Below, piece after piece: positions 1 to 8,935 of a DNA stretch of 64,000 bases (the stretch's first letter is position 1; each line of letters opens with the position of its first letter). The notes under the pieces were generated by a model, which ran no database searches, was not told the origin of the DNA, and saw nothing but the letters and a program-made list of their open reading frames with translations. Source of the stretch: Jiella pacifica. Lineage in GTDB: Bacteria > Pseudomonadota > Alphaproteobacteria > Rhizobiales > Rhizobiaceae. The translations under genes were made by a program, and so were the position numbers. The stretch is from the NCBI RefSeq assembly GCF_010500815.1, contig NZ_JAAAMG010000014.1:62001-126000 (forward strand). The letters are read 5' to 3'.

Positions 1-25
1 GCCAGCCTCGCCGCCGTCGTTCTCG

Positions 26-3000
26 TCAGCGGCCAAGCTTTTCCTTCAGGGCCGCGAGCTTGGCGAAGGGTGAATCCGGGTCGATGCGCTGTGGTGCCTT
101 GTCCCGCCGGCCTTCGCCGCCACCGCCCTTGTCGCGCTGGGGGCCACGGTTGGGCCGATCGCCGAAATCCTGGCCCTTCTGATCCTTGCCTTTGCCGCCG
201 CCCTTGCCGAAGCGTTGCGGCCGGCCTTCGCCTTCCTGGTTCTCGTGGCGACGGGCAAAACGTTGGCGGCCCTGGGACGGGCCGGCATCCGCCGCCACTT
301 CGCCCGGCTGGCCCTGCCCCGGGCGTCCTTGCCCGGCGCCGCGTCCCCGACGGCCCTGGCGATTCTGACCGGCGTTGCGATCGCCGCGATGCGGCCGCCA
401 GACCTGGACGATGCGCGGCTCGGCGGGCTCTTCGGACGGCGCCGGCGCCTCCCCCGCCGCGCCCGGTTCCGGCGCAGCTGACTGATCGGTCGCCAAAGCC
501 CCTTCCGGCGCGGTCTGGCGCGAAGCTTCGGCGGCAACGTCGTCCCCGGCTGCCTGCGTCTCGCCTCCGGCCGAAACGGCATCCGCGGCGACTGGCGCGA
601 CGGCCGTCTCGACGACGGCTTCACCTGCGAGCCCGGCGTCATCGGCCACGGCTGCCGCTGGCGGCGTCTCGGTAGCCGGTTCCGGCTCGGACGCGCCCGA
701 TTGCGAGACATTGCCTGAGGACACCGTCTCGTCGCCATCAGCCGGATCGGCGCTTTCCGCGGCAGAAACGGATCCGTCCTCATCGGCAGCGACGGTGTCC
801 GGCTCGCCTGCTTCCGCGTCCACGACGCCAGAAGCCGCAGCCTCGCCCGCTTCATCCGCGGACGCTTCTCCGTCGGTTGCCTCGGACGGCTGCGGCGCTG
901 CGGCGCTGGCGGCGGCTTCGGCCGCCTTGCGCACAGATTCGGCCTTGTCGGCTGCCTCCTTGGCGGCGGCTTCCTCGTCAAGCCGCGTCAGTTCTGCCTC
1001 AACGGCATCCGCCTGCATCGGCTGCGGCCGGTAGCCGAGACCCTTGAGAATCTCGTCCATGTCGTCGGCGGTCGCACCGAGGATCGACATCATCGCCGGC
1101 GTCACCAGGAACTGTGCGCCGTTGTAACCACCGTCCGGACGCTTCCCGGTGCCGGGCTTCCAGCCGAGCGCCGGGCGGATGAGGTCGGCGAGACGCTCCA
1201 GAATGTCGACGCGCACGGCCCGTCGCCCGAGCAGCCGGTAACCGGCGAGCTTGTAGAAGATCGGATCGTAGGCCGTATCGGCGACAGCCGAGGTCCGCCC
1301 GGTCGAAAGCAGATGGGTCACGTCGCCGAAGCCCGGGCGATCGCGGCCATCGTTCTGGATCGCCCAGAGCAATGTCAGGAGGCTGGCCGGGGCCGGCTTG
1401 ATCAACGCCGGCACGAAGATGTGGTAGGCGCCGAACCGCACGCCGCAGCGCCTGAGAGCCGCCCGCGCGCCCTGATCGAGCCCCCGCACCTCCTCGGAAA
1501 CGTCGCGACGCTGCAGGATGCCGTATTCCTCGACGATGCGATAAGCGAGGCCGCGGGCGACGCCCTCGAGGCCTTCGGCCTGCTTCAGATCGGCGAGCGG
1601 CTTCAGGACCGTGGAGACCTGATAGGTGACGAATCGCTCGAGCCGGTTCGCCACCATGTCCCGCGGCGGGCCGGTCAGCTGCTCGTCGGCAAGCAGGACG
1701 ATTCGCGGCTTCAGCGGGTCCTCGCCGCCCGTCAGCGTCGCGACCGGCGCGCCGAGCCAGCGGACCAGCCCGTCGGAGCCGAGCGCCAGATCGCCGTTCG
1801 GCGCATTGGCGAAACGCTCCGCCCGCTTGTCGAACTCACCGGCCAGCGCCTTCTGCGCAGCCGTTCGCACGGCCCGACCGTCCGCGCCCTCGGCCTTCGT
1901 GTCGGGCGAGAAACGAAAACCCTGCAGTTCGCCCACGGCGTGGCCCTCGACCGTCACCGTACCGTCGTTGGCGATTTCTGCTTCCATGAACGCGTTCTCT
2001 CTCAGCCGCTTCATCAAGACGCTTGTCCTGCGGTCTACGAACCGTTTCGTCAACCTGTCGTGCAAAGCGTCGGACAGTCGGTTCTCGATGTCGCGAGTCT
2101 TTTCCTGCCAGTGTGTCGGATCGGCAAGCCATTCCGGCCGGTGCGAAATGTAGGTCCAGGTGCGGATTTCGGCGATCCGCTGGGACAGGGTGTCGAGATC
2201 GCCCTCGGTGCGGTCGGCCCGGCGGACCTGGGCCGCCATGTAGTCTTCGGAGACATGACCGTTGTCGGCGACGTCGGTATAGATCGAGGCGATGATCTCG
2301 GCATGCTGGGCCGGCGCGATGCGCCGATAGTCGGGAAGCTTGCAGGTCTCCCACAAGAGCTCGACGCGCTTCGCCCCCCTCGCCCGCTTGGCAATGTCGG
2401 GCAGGCGCGAGAGGAACTCCAGTGCCCGCTGGTCGACCGCCGGCAGCGCTTTCGCCAAGGCTTCGTTCGGCGGCGGCTGCTCCAGGCTGTCCTTCAGCGC
2501 ATCGATGGAGGCGAAGTCGAGATTGCCGCTGCGCCACTGCAGCACCTTCACGGGCGCGAAGCTGTGCGCCTCCAGAGCCTCGACGAGTTCGTCGGGCAGC
2601 GGATTGACCTGGCCTGTCACACCGAATGTGCCGTCGCGCACATGGCGGCCCGCCCGACCGGCGATCTGGCCGTATTCGGCGGCCGTCAACTGGCGATACT
2701 GGAAGCCGTCGAACTTCCAGTCCTGGGCGAAGGCGACGTGGTCGACGTCGAGATTGAGCCCCATGCCGATGGCGTCGGTGGCGACGAGATAGTCGACCTC
2801 GCCGGCCTGGTAGAGCTCGACCTGGGCGTTGCGGGTGCGTGGGCTGAGCGCCCCGAGAACCACCGCCGCACCACCCCTTTGCCGGCGGATCAACTCGGCG
2901 ATGGCGTAAACCTCTTCGGCCGAGAAGGCGACGATGGCCGAGCGCCGCGGCAGCCGGGTGATCTTCTTCGAACCGGCATAGAGAAGGTTCGACATGCGCG

Positions 3001-3475
3001 GCCGGGTCTGGGTGGAAAGGCCGGGGATCAGCCGGTTCAGGACGCCCTGCATGGTGCCGGCGCCGAGCAGCAGCGTTTCCTGGAAGCCCCGGGCGGTGAG
3101 GATCCGGTCGGTGAAGGTGTGGCCGCGCTCCAGATCGCCGGCGAGCTGCACCTCGTCGACCGCGACGAAGGCGGTGCCGGGATTGCGCGGCATCGCCTCG
3201 ACGGTGCAGACGAAATAGCGGGCGTTGGGCGGCCGGATCTTCTCCTCGCCGGTGATCAGCGCGACATGGCCGGCGCCGACCCGGTCGCAGACCTTCTGAT
3301 AGACCTCGCGAGCGAGCAGCCTGAGCGGCAGGCCGATGGTGCCGGAGCCGTGGGCGATCATCCGCTCGATGGCGAGATGGGTCTTGCCGGTGTTGGTCGG
3401 CCCGAGGACGGCCGTGACATTGGCGTCGGCGGGGCGAGCCTTTGGGATGGATTGGGGGATGATCGGTCGGTTCAT
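26..3475 (-). CDS. SUV3/MgpS-like DExH RNA helicase with disordered RGG-like tail
   Basis: The N-terminal half is a superfamily 2 helicase of the mitochondrial SUV3 type. With numbering from the upstream GTG at 3514, the Walker A motif GPTNTGKT is at residues 38-45 and the DEVQ motif is near 120; a helicase C domain with GQIAGRAGRH follows. Known relatives unwind structured RNA with degradosome enzymes; here that role is inferred. From about residue 830 the protein becomes an Ala/Glu/Asp-rich stretch, then a basic Gly/Arg/Gln tail (GRRGRGAGQG, GKGGGKGKDQKG), and ends in a short motif DSPFAKLAALKEKL. At about 1150 residues it is longer than most family members because of this tail. I prefer the ATG at 3475 (MNRPIIPQ); an in-frame GTG 39 bases upstream is possible. 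A long opposite-strand reading frame here is a GC-rich artefact. Confidence 0.88.
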   Translation of the reverse strand: MNRPIIPQSIPKARPADANVTAVLGPTNTGKTHLAIERMIAHGSGTIGLPLRLLAREVYQKVCDRVGAGHVALITGEEKIRPPNARYFVCTVEAMPRNPGTAFVAVDEVQLAGDLERGHTFTDRILTARGFQETLLLGAGTMQGVLNRLIPGLSTQTRPRMSNLLYAGSKKITRLPRRSAIVAFSAEEVYAIAELIRRQRGGAAVVLGALSPRTRNAQVELYQAGEVDYLVATDAIGMGLNLDVDHVAFAQDWKFDGFQYRQLTAAEYGQIAGRAGRHVRDGTFGVTGQVNPLPDELVEALEAHSFAPVKVLQWRSGNLDFASIDALKDSLEQPPPNEALAKALPAVDQRALEFLSRLPDIAKRARGAKRVELLWETCKLPDYRRIAPAQHAEIIASIYTDVADNGHVSEDYMAAQVRRADRTEGDLDTLSQRIAEIRTWTYISHRPEWLADPTHWQEKTRDIENRLSDALHDRLTKRFVDRRTSVLMKRLRENAFMEAEIANDGTVTVEGHAVGELQGFRFSPDTKAEGADGRAVRTAAQKALAGEFDKRAERFANAPNGDLALGSDGLVRWLGAPVATLTGGEDPLKPRIVLLADEQLTGPPRDMVANRLERFVTYQVSTVLKPLADLKQAEGLEGVARGLAYRIVEEYGILQRRDVSEEVRGLDQGARAALRRCGVRFGAYHIFVPALIKPAPASLLTLLWAIQNDGRDRPGFGDVTHLLSTGRTSAVADTAYDPIFYKLAGYRLLGRRAVRVDILERLADLIRPALGWKPGTGKRPDGGYNGAQFLVTPAMMSILGATADDMDEILKGLGYRPQPMQADAVEAELTRLDEEAAAKEAADKAESVRKAAEAAASAAAPQPSEATDGEASADEAGEAAASGVVDAEAGEPDTVAADEDGSVSAAESADPADGDETVSSGNVSQSGASEPEPATETPPAAAVADDAGLAGEAVVETAVAPVAADAVSAGGETQAAGDDVAAEASRQTAPEGALATDQSAAPEPGAAGEAPAPSEEPAEPRIVQVWRPHRGDRNAGQNRQGRRGRGAGQGRPGQGQPGEVAADAGPSQGRQRFARRHENQEGEGRPQRFGKGGGKGKDQKGQDFGDRPNRGPQRDKGGGGEGRRDKAPQRIDPDSPFAKLAALKEKLGR

Positions 3476-3607
3476 GAGCCCGTCGATTGCGGATCGCGGC
3501 GGGGCAGTGAGCACACGGATCTCGCTGCTGTTTCGCTAACCTAGTGCGTTGGGAGCCATTGCAAAAGCCTCGACCTCGAAGCGAACCGAGAATACGGCTT
3601 ACCGCAA

Positions 3608-3968
3608 TTGCGGGTGAGACGCGTCAACGCCCTGCCAGGGCCCCCTCGCCGCTGCGGCCGCGCGCCCTTCTTCATCCGAGCCCCTCCTGAAGCGTGGTCG
3701 ACGACCGCCCTCTGCACCTTCTATCCGGGCCAGGATGAGGGCAACGTCTTCGGCTGGTTCGCCAATGCGATCGAGACGTCCTACGATCTGAGCGACATCC
3801 TACGATCTGAGCATGGAGCGCCTGTCCGCCGACATTGACTGGAAGGGCCTGTTCGAGACGGCCCTTGGTGCCCTTCTCGGCATCGCAAGCTCGGGCGGCG
3901 ATCAGCGGGACTTTGCCCGCAAGGTTGCCGAGGACCCGGGCTCCGAGGGCACCAGCGCGCGGGCATGA
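3608..3968 (+). pseudogene. Frameshifted remnant of a small gene
   Basis: Two overlapping frames look like one broken gene. The first frame carries a coding-like stretch (YPGQDEGNVFGWFANAIE then TSYDLS) that breaks off near 3793. The second resumes with YDLS-MERLSADIDWKG and runs through a hydrophobic segment (FETALGALLGIAS) to a TGA at 3966-3968. The break coincides with a 19-bp tandem duplication, and removing one copy joins the frames into a single reading frame. I do not recognise the family. It lies directly upstream of a toxin-antitoxin pair, which suits a small acquired island that is decaying. The 5' boundary is uncertain, since residues before about 3700 do not look coding. A short protein could still start at the ATG at 3813 (51 residues). 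The rest of 3545-4001 holds no other gene. Confidence 0.5.
3775..3812. repeat. 19-bp tandem duplication, one mismatch
   Basis: The unit gacgtcctacgatctgagc (3775-3793) is followed at once by gacatcctacgatctgagc (3794-3812). The copies differ at one base. Because 19 is not a multiple of 3, the duplication shifts the reading frame of the remnant it lies in. Confidence 0.9.
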
Positions 3969-3986
3969 ACCTCTTGACCGCTTCAA

Positions 3987-4014
3987 TGTAGCAACATATT
4001 TTTGCGTTACTACA
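3987..4014 (+). promoter_or_regulatory. Inverted-repeat operator of the toxin-antitoxin operon
   Basis: The arms TGTAGCAAC (3987-3995) and GTTACTACA (4006-4014) pair at 8 of 9 positions around an AT-rich 10-base centre. The repeat ends one base before the Shine-Dalgarno sequence AAGGAGG and 11 bases before the antitoxin ATG. Antitoxins of the PhD/YefM family bind such palindromes with the toxin to repress their own operon. The site is seen in the sequence; autoregulation is inferred. Confidence 0.65.
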
Positions 4015-4025
4015 AGGAGGCGGTC

Positions 4026-4277
4026 ATGGCCACGATCTCGTCACGCGAACTCAATCAGGACATCGGCGCGGCGAAGCGCGCCGCCGCCGTGGCACCGGTC
4101 GTCATCACCGATCGGGGCAAGCCTGCCTTCGTCCTGATGACCCACGAGGAATTCCGGCGGATGAGCGGCGAGAAGGCCGGCCCCACCATGCTCGATCTCC
4201 TCGCCAACGAGGACGCCGCCGGTATCGACATTGCTTTCGAGCGCTCTGCCCTGGCGGGCCGGGACGTCGCATTTTGA
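4026..4277 (+). CDS. Type II antitoxin, PhD/YefM family
   Basis: An 83-residue antitoxin. The N-terminal part ISSRELNQDIGAAKRAA is the ribbon-helix DNA-binding fold of PhD/YefM proteins, followed by VVITDRGKPAFVLMTHEEF, also typical. The C-terminal tail (LANEDAAGIDIAFERS) should wrap the toxin. The start at 4026 is chosen because AAGGAGG lies just upstream; an earlier ATG at 4002 lies inside the operator palindrome. The stop overlaps the toxin start, so the two are translationally coupled. The product neutralises the neighbouring PIN toxin and probably represses the operon. Confidence 0.88.
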   Translation: MATISSRELNQDIGAAKRAAAVAPVVITDRGKPAFVLMTHEEFRRMSGEKAGPTMLDLLANEDAAGIDIAFERSALAGRDVAF

Positions 4278-4702
4278 CGGCATACCTCGTCGACACGAAC
4301 GTCCTGTCGGAAGCCCGCAAGGGCCGCCGGGCCGATCCGCTCGTGCAGCGGTGGTTCGAGGAGGTGCCGCAGCGCGCCTTCTTCCTGTCGGTGATCACCA
4401 TCATGGAGATCCGTCGGGGCATCCTGCGCCTCGCGCGCCGCGCCCCCGACGACGCCGCCACGCTTGAGCGCTGGCTCACCGGCAACGTCCTGCCAGCCTA
4501 TGATGGCCGCATCCTGCCGTTCGGTGCGACGGAGGCGATGCTTTGCGGCGCCATGCAGGCCGAGGCAGGCACCGAGAGCTATGACAGCCTCTTAGCCGCG
4601 ACGGCTGCAGTCCACGGCCTCGCGGTGCTCACCAGGAACACGCGGGATTTCCGCTTTCCCGAGATCACGGTCATCGATCCATTTGGGCAGGGTCCGGGCT
4701 AG
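4274..4702 (+). CDS. vapC: VapC-type PIN-domain toxin ribonuclease
   Basis: A 142-residue PIN-domain protein. The acidic metal-binding residues are visible: Asp in LVDTNVLSE near the N-terminus, Glu in ITIMEIRRG, and C-terminal acidic residues in ESYDSLLAA and LTRNTRDF. VapC toxins cut specific RNAs, often initiator tRNA or rRNA; the target cannot be told from sequence. The start is a TTG within TTGA, overlapping the antitoxin stop by four bases. PhD-type antitoxins paired with VapC toxins are common in alphaproteobacteria. Catalytic residues are intact, so the module looks functional. Confidence 0.88.
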   Translation: MTAYLVDTNVLSEARKGRRADPLVQRWFEEVPQRAFFLSVITIMEIRRGILRLARRAPDDAATLERWLTGNVLPAYDGRILPFGATEAMLCGAMQAEAGTESYDSLLAATAAVHGLAVLTRNTRDFRFPEITVIDPFGQGPG

Positions 4703-4767
4703 GCGTTCGGCACTGCCGGAACACCGCCCGGCTGCGCTTGTCGATCTGCTTCCACTTCATCTCAGCC

Positions 4768-5703
4768 CTACCAATTCGCTCCACCGGCATCGGTCAGCAA
4801 AAACGCCTCGCCGCAGGCTTTGGCGAGGTTGCGGACGCGCAGGATGTAGCTCTGGCGCTCGGTCACCGAGATGACGCCGCGGGCGTCGAGCAGGTTGAAG
4901 ACGTGGGACGCCTTGATGCACTGGTCGTAGGCCGGCAGGACGCATTTGTGCAGGCCGCCGGCCTGCCCCGGAGCGCCGAAGGCGAGGACCGCCTTGCACT
5001 CGTTTTCCGCGTCGATGAAGTGCTGGTGCAGGATCTTCGTATCGGCGATCTCGAAATTGTAGCGGGAATATTCCTGCTCGGCCTGCAGGAAGACGTCGCC
5101 GTATGTGACCTTCTCGGCCCCCTCGCGGCCGTTGAAATTGAGGTCGTAGACGTTGTCGACGTTCTGGACGTACATCGCCAGCCGCTCGAGCCCGTAGGTC
5201 AGCTCGCCGGCGACGGGGGCGCATTCGATGCCGCAGACCTGCTGGAAGTAGGTGAACTGCGAGACCTCCATGCCGTCGCACCAGCATTCCCAGCCGAGGC
5301 CCCAGGCGCCGAGCGTCGGGCTCTCCCAGTCGTCCTCGACGAAGCGGATGTCGTGCAGGCCGGTGTCGATGCCGATCGCCTTCAGCGAGCCGAGATAGAG
5401 CTCCTGCAGGTTGGCCGGGTTCGGCTTCAGGATCACCTGGTACTGGTAGTAGTGCTGCAGCCGGTTGGGGTTTTCGCCGTAGCGACCGTCCTTCGGCCGC
5501 CGCGACGGCTGGACGTATGCGGCGTTCCACGGCCGGGGCCCCAGCGCCCGCAGCGTCGTCGCCGGATGGAAGGTGCCGGCGCCGACCTCCATGTCGTAAG
5601 GCTGCAGCACGACGCAGCCGTAATCGGCCCAGTAGCGATGCAACGTCAGGATCAGCGCCTGGAAGGAGCGGCGCGGGTCCATGTGGGGGGCAAGGTCTGA
5701 CAT
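4768..5703 (-). CDS. glyQ: Glycyl-tRNA synthetase alpha subunit
   Basis: The catalytic subunit of the bacterial alpha2beta2 glycyl-tRNA synthetase, about 311 residues, which is normal for GlyQ. Conserved blocks include [59 protein letters not shown] and [18 protein letters not shown]. The start [10 protein letters not shown] at 5703 fits family length; an ATG six codons upstream (5721) is also in frame. The beta subunit gene glyS usually follows glyQ closely in related genomes, but here the toxin-antitoxin pair and the helicase gene lie downstream instead. Confidence 0.97.
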   Translation of the reverse strand: MSDLAPHMDPRRSFQALILTLHRYWADYGCVVLQPYDMEVGAGTFHPATTLRALGPRPWNAAYVQPSRRPKDGRYGENPNRLQHYYQYQVILKPNPANLQELYLGSLKAIGIDTGLHDIRFVEDDWESPTLGAWGLGWECWCDGMEVSQFTYFQQVCGIECAPVAGELTYGLERLAMYVQNVDNVYDLNFNGREGAEKVTYGDVFLQAEQEYSRYNFEIADTKILHQHFIDAENECKAVLAFGAPGQAGGLHKCVLPAYDQCIKASHVFNLLDARGVISVTERQSYILRVRNLAKACGEAFLLTDAGGANW

Positions 5704-5865
5704 GATGGGACGGTCCGGCATGATCCCGCGAAACGAGACGCGGCGGGCGAAAAGGGTCGGACGCGAGTTGCCACGGGGGCGGGAGGCCGGTCAAGGCTGG
5801 GCCGATGGCGGGCGGACGCGACCGTTCGTCCGTCGCCGACGAAACTGCCGGACCGCAACGTGCAG

Positions 5866-7806
5866 TCAGGCTCGTGCCAGCCGTTCGTCCGGCTGTGCCT
5901 TGTCCTCGACCCAGGCGACGAGTTCGTCGATCGGCATCGGCCTGGCGAGCAGGTAGCCCTGATAGAAGTCGCAGTCGATCGACTGGAGGAAGTGGAGCTG
6001 CGTTGCGTCCTCCACGCCTTCCGCAATGCATTGCATCCGCATCGACTTGCAGAAGGCAATGACGGCGGAAAGAAGCTCGCGGCCCTCGGCATCGTCGGCG
6101 CCGGCGACGAAGCTGCTGTCGATCTTGACCTTGTCGATCGGCAGCCTGCGTAGATAGCTGAGACTCGACTGGCCGGTGCCGAAGTCGTCGAGGGCGATCT
6201 TGATCCCGAGCGAGCGAAGCAGCCGCATCGATGCCTCGGCAGCCTCGAAGTCCCTGACCACCGCCGTTTCCGTCAACTCCATGACGAGCCGCGACGGGTG
6301 AACGCCCGAGCGCCGCACCAGCGCCATGATGGCGACGACCGTCTCGTGGCACGTGATGTCGTGCGCCGACAGATTGAAGGAGAGCATCACCCCCGTCGGA
6401 AGGCGCTCGAGACAGGCGAGGGCCTTGCCGAGAAGCGTCAAGGTCAGGCGGTGCATGATGCCCGCCCGCTCCGCGAGCAGGATGAAGACGTCGGGCGCGA
6501 CCCGACCGAGTTCGGGGCTCGTCCAGCGCGCCAGAGCCTCGACGAACACGATGGTTTGCCCGTCGATGCTGGCGATCGGCTGGAGATGGACCTCCATCTC
6601 GCCGTCGAGGTCCGCCACCTGAAGGGCGGCTTCCACCGCCCGTTCGGAGCGGATGCGCTTCTCGTGTTCGGGCGAGTAGAGCGTCGCAAAGCCGCGGCGC
6701 TCGCTCTTGGTCTTGTAGAGGGCGTAGTCGGCGCCGTCGTAGAGTTCGCGCGAGGTCCCGGAAATGTCGCGCGTCGTCGCCACCCCGCAAGAGGCGCCGA
6801 TCGAGACGGTGATGTCTTCCAGCTGGAATGGCTCCGAAAGGACCTGGCAAACATGTCCGGCAAGCGCCATGGCCTTTGCTTCGTCCCCCTCGATCACGAA
6901 GGCGAACTCGTCGCCGCCCAGACGTGCCACGAGGCCATGATCCGCGAAGATGTCACGCAGGCGCTCTCCGACCGCTTCGAGAAGTTCGTCGCCAACCACA
7001 TGACCGAAGGTGTCGTTCGCGGCCTTGAAGCGATCGAGATCGATGACGCCAAGGGCAAGCTCCCGCCCGTCCGTGCGGCAGCGTTCGATGCTGCGGTCGG
7101 CCTCTGAGAAGAAGAGGCGCCGGTTCGGCAGCCCGGTCAACATGTCGGTATGGGCGAGCTTGGTGATCTCCCGGTTCAGTTTCTCCGTGTGTACCTGCGT
7201 CCGGATCAGCATCGCGAAGCCGTCGAAACTATTGAGGAGGACGCGGATCATCACGAGCGTGACGAGGAGGATGTTGAAGCCGATGGCGGTGTAGACCGCG
7301 TCGTCGGGCGATACGTAGAAGGCGAGGTACGGAAGAGTGACGATCGCCGTGACCGCCAACGCCGCCTGGGGCAGATGCATCAGACAGAAAATGCAGCCGA
7401 TCACCGTGATCGCGATGAAGATGGCGACGTGAGTTTGCTGATGCTCGTCACCATATTGGCTCAAATGCAGCGACCAGGAGATGTAGGCGAGCGCGATCAC
7501 CGATCCCAGTATCGTGGTGCGCTTCAGAAGCCGGACAGCTTCCTCTTCGCCGACCGTCGCCGCGGGGGAACGCACCCATTTCACCAGGCGGACGACGCTG
7601 ACCGTCACCAGCACGGCCGGGATCCAGACTGCCATCCACTGGGGCGCGGTACCGTAATGGGTGTAAGCGACCGCAAGGGCATTCATGCTCAGCAAAGCGT
7701 AGAGGAGCGGGATCTGCCGCTGCAACTCGCGGAACTGTGCTTGAGCAAGTCCGGGCTCGATGGTCCGGAATGTCAGCCAGTCGATGGATTTCTTGAAAAC
7801 GACCAC
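5866..7806 (-). CDS. Membrane GGDEF-EAL cyclic-di-GMP enzyme
   Basis: A 646-residue protein with about six hydrophobic segments in residues 30-200, a GGDEF domain (motif RLGGDEF near 297-301) and an EAL domain (EAL at 423-425, DDFGTG near 540-545, then AEGVED and YQGYLLARPM). Both catalytic signatures are intact, so it could make and break c-di-GMP. The product-inhibition site RxxD expected before GGDEF is absent (ADHG instead). The start is a GTG at 7806 with GGAGG five bases upstream. A perfect AGGATATATCCT palindrome and a CtrA-like half-consensus lie just upstream. The N-terminal membrane region resembles other uncharacterised rhizobial sensors; its signal is unknown. Confidence 0.93.
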   Translation of the reverse strand: MVVFKKSIDWLTFRTIEPGLAQAQFRELQRQIPLLYALLSMNALAVAYTHYGTAPQWMAVWIPAVLVTVSVVRLVKWVRSPAATVGEEEAVRLLKRTTILGSVIALAYISWSLHLSQYGDEHQQTHVAIFIAITVIGCIFCLMHLPQAALAVTAIVTLPYLAFYVSPDDAVYTAIGFNILLVTLVMIRVLLNSFDGFAMLIRTQVHTEKLNREITKLAHTDMLTGLPNRRLFFSEADRSIERCRTDGRELALGVIDLDRFKAANDTFGHVVGDELLEAVGERLRDIFADHGLVARLGGDEFAFVIEGDEAKAMALAGHVCQVLSEPFQLEDITVSIGASCGVATTRDISGTSRELYDGADYALYKTKSERRGFATLYSPEHEKRIRSERAVEAALQVADLDGEMEVHLQPIASIDGQTIVFVEALARWTSPELGRVAPDVFILLAERAGIMHRLTLTLLGKALACLERLPTGVMLSFNLSAHDITCHETVVAIMALVRRSGVHPSRLVMELTETAVVRDFEAAEASMRLLRSLGIKIALDDFGTGQSSLSYLRRLPIDKVKIDSSFVAGADDAEGRELLSAVIAFCKSMRMQCIAEGVEDATQLHFLQSIDCDFYQGYLLARPMPIDELVAWVEDKAQPDERLARA

Positions 7807-7820
7807 GTTAGCCTCCGCGC

Positions 7821-7860
7821 AGGATATATCCTTACGAAAGCAGCATTAAGCCTAAGTTAG
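7821..7860 (-). promoter_or_regulatory. Palindrome and CtrA-like box upstream of the GGDEF-EAL gene
   Basis: Two signals lie 15-54 bases upstream of the GTG start. A perfect 12-bp palindrome AGGATATATCCT is at 7821-7832. A TTAA-N7-TTAG element is at 7846-7860, one base short of the CtrA core TTAA-N7-TTAA. The rest of 7807-8061 shows no gene. Confidence 0.35.
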
Positions 7861-8061
7861 CTCGACGGATTCTCGACCGATCCGGCATCGGGCGTCTAAA
7901 CAGGTGGTCGCTCGTCATCGATGTCACTACAGCTAGAGACTGCAGCTGCGCCGCCGCGGATGTCGACACGCAGGTGGAATCGCAGGCTGTCGAAGCGAAC
8001 ATCCCGAACGCCCCCCGGAACGACCTGGCGGCCCGCCGTCGGTCAAACGTTGTCGCGCCTC

Positions 8062-8739
8062 CTACCAGTCGCCGAGAACCGGCAGCCGCGTCGCCCTCCC
8101 CTTCGCGCGGTCGATCAGCAATTTCGACACGGCCAGCAGCCAGACGATCATGATCATGCCGACGCAGCGCTCGATCAGCCCGTCGATCGAGGTTGGCGAG
8201 AACCAGAAGGCCGCAGCGCCCGCCACCCAGAGGATCGCGCAGGCGATGTTGAACCAGAACCAGCGGCGGCGGAAGCGGTAGAAGCCGGCGGCCGTCAGGA
8301 GCGCCGAGGCGGTGAAAACCAGCGCCATCACGCCGACCACCGGCAGATGGATGACGAGGCCGCCCGGCTCGCCGTCGCCATATTCGCCATGGGCGCCGAT
8401 GACGACGATGAGGATCGCCATGAGGGTCAGGAGCCAGGAGCCGGCCGTCCAGCTCCAATTGCCCCAGTGCAGCCGGCGCAGGCCGGCGGCGGCGGCGAGA
8501 ACTCCGGCGGCGAAGGCATAGAGGCCGATGTCCATGATGACGGCGTAACGGCCGGCGGCGAGCGCGCTGATCGTATCAGCGATCATGCCCTCGTTCGGCC
8601 GGACGATCACGCCCACGACGTTTGCGGTCACCGCGGCGATGCAGCCGAGGATGCCGACGACGCCGCAGAAGTAGAAGAGGCGCGGATGGCTGGCGTCGTC
8701 ATGGCTTTCCTTGCCGTGGCCGGCCTCGATGTCCAGCAT
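8062..8739 (-). CDS. DUF998-family integral membrane protein
   Basis: A 225-residue membrane protein with about six hydrophobic helices, starting with CGVVGILGCIAAVTANVVG and ending before a basic tail (DRAKGRATRLPVLGDW). Pattern and length fit the DUF998 family, which has no settled function. The N-terminus has a polar leader (MLDIEAGHGKESHDDASH). It stands alone between the GGDEF-EAL gene and a zinc alcohol dehydrogenase, both on the same strand. No catalytic motif is visible. Confidence 0.75.
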   Translation of the reverse strand: MLDIEAGHGKESHDDASHPRLFYFCGVVGILGCIAAVTANVVGVIVRPNEGMIADTISALAAGRYAVIMDIGLYAFAAGVLAAAAGLRRLHWGNWSWTAGSWLLTLMAILIVVIGAHGEYGDGEPGGLVIHLPVVGVMALVFTASALLTAAGFYRFRRRWFWFNIACAILWVAGAAAFWFSPTSIDGLIERCVGMIMIVWLLAVSKLLIDRAKGRATRLPVLGDW

Positions 8740-8876
8740 TGGTCTCGCTCTCCTCTCGGCGTTTGTTCAACAGGGCGGCATGCCGGACCTCGTCCCGGTC
8801 CCACCGACTATGACCCAGGCGCTCGTCACTGAAATGACGCCGCAACCGCAGCGGGTCGGCGCGTTCCTGACGCACA

Positions 8877-8904
8877 ATGGCCGCGGCACCCATGCCGCGG
8901 CCAT
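8877..8904 (-). terminator. Strong GC hairpin downstream of the alcohol dehydrogenase gene
   Basis: Arms ATGGCCGCGGC (8877-8887) and GCCGCGGCCAT (8894-8904) pair perfectly over 11 bp with a six-base loop, 32 bases past the stop codon. There is no clear U-run after it, so it may be a transcript-stabilising hairpin instead. Confidence 0.45.
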
Positions 8905-8935
8905 CCAACGAAGCCTCTTTGGAGCGCTGCACCCG

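Noticed and set aside
1313-3544. 743-residue open frame on the plus strand opposite the helicase
   Set aside because: GC-rich antisense artefact: no recognisable domain, and the minus-strand frame carries all helicase motifs.
4757-6850. Long minus frame covering glyQ and part of the GGDEF-EAL gene
   Set aside because: Low-complexity Arg/Gly/Ala-rich translation that shadows two clear genes in other frames.
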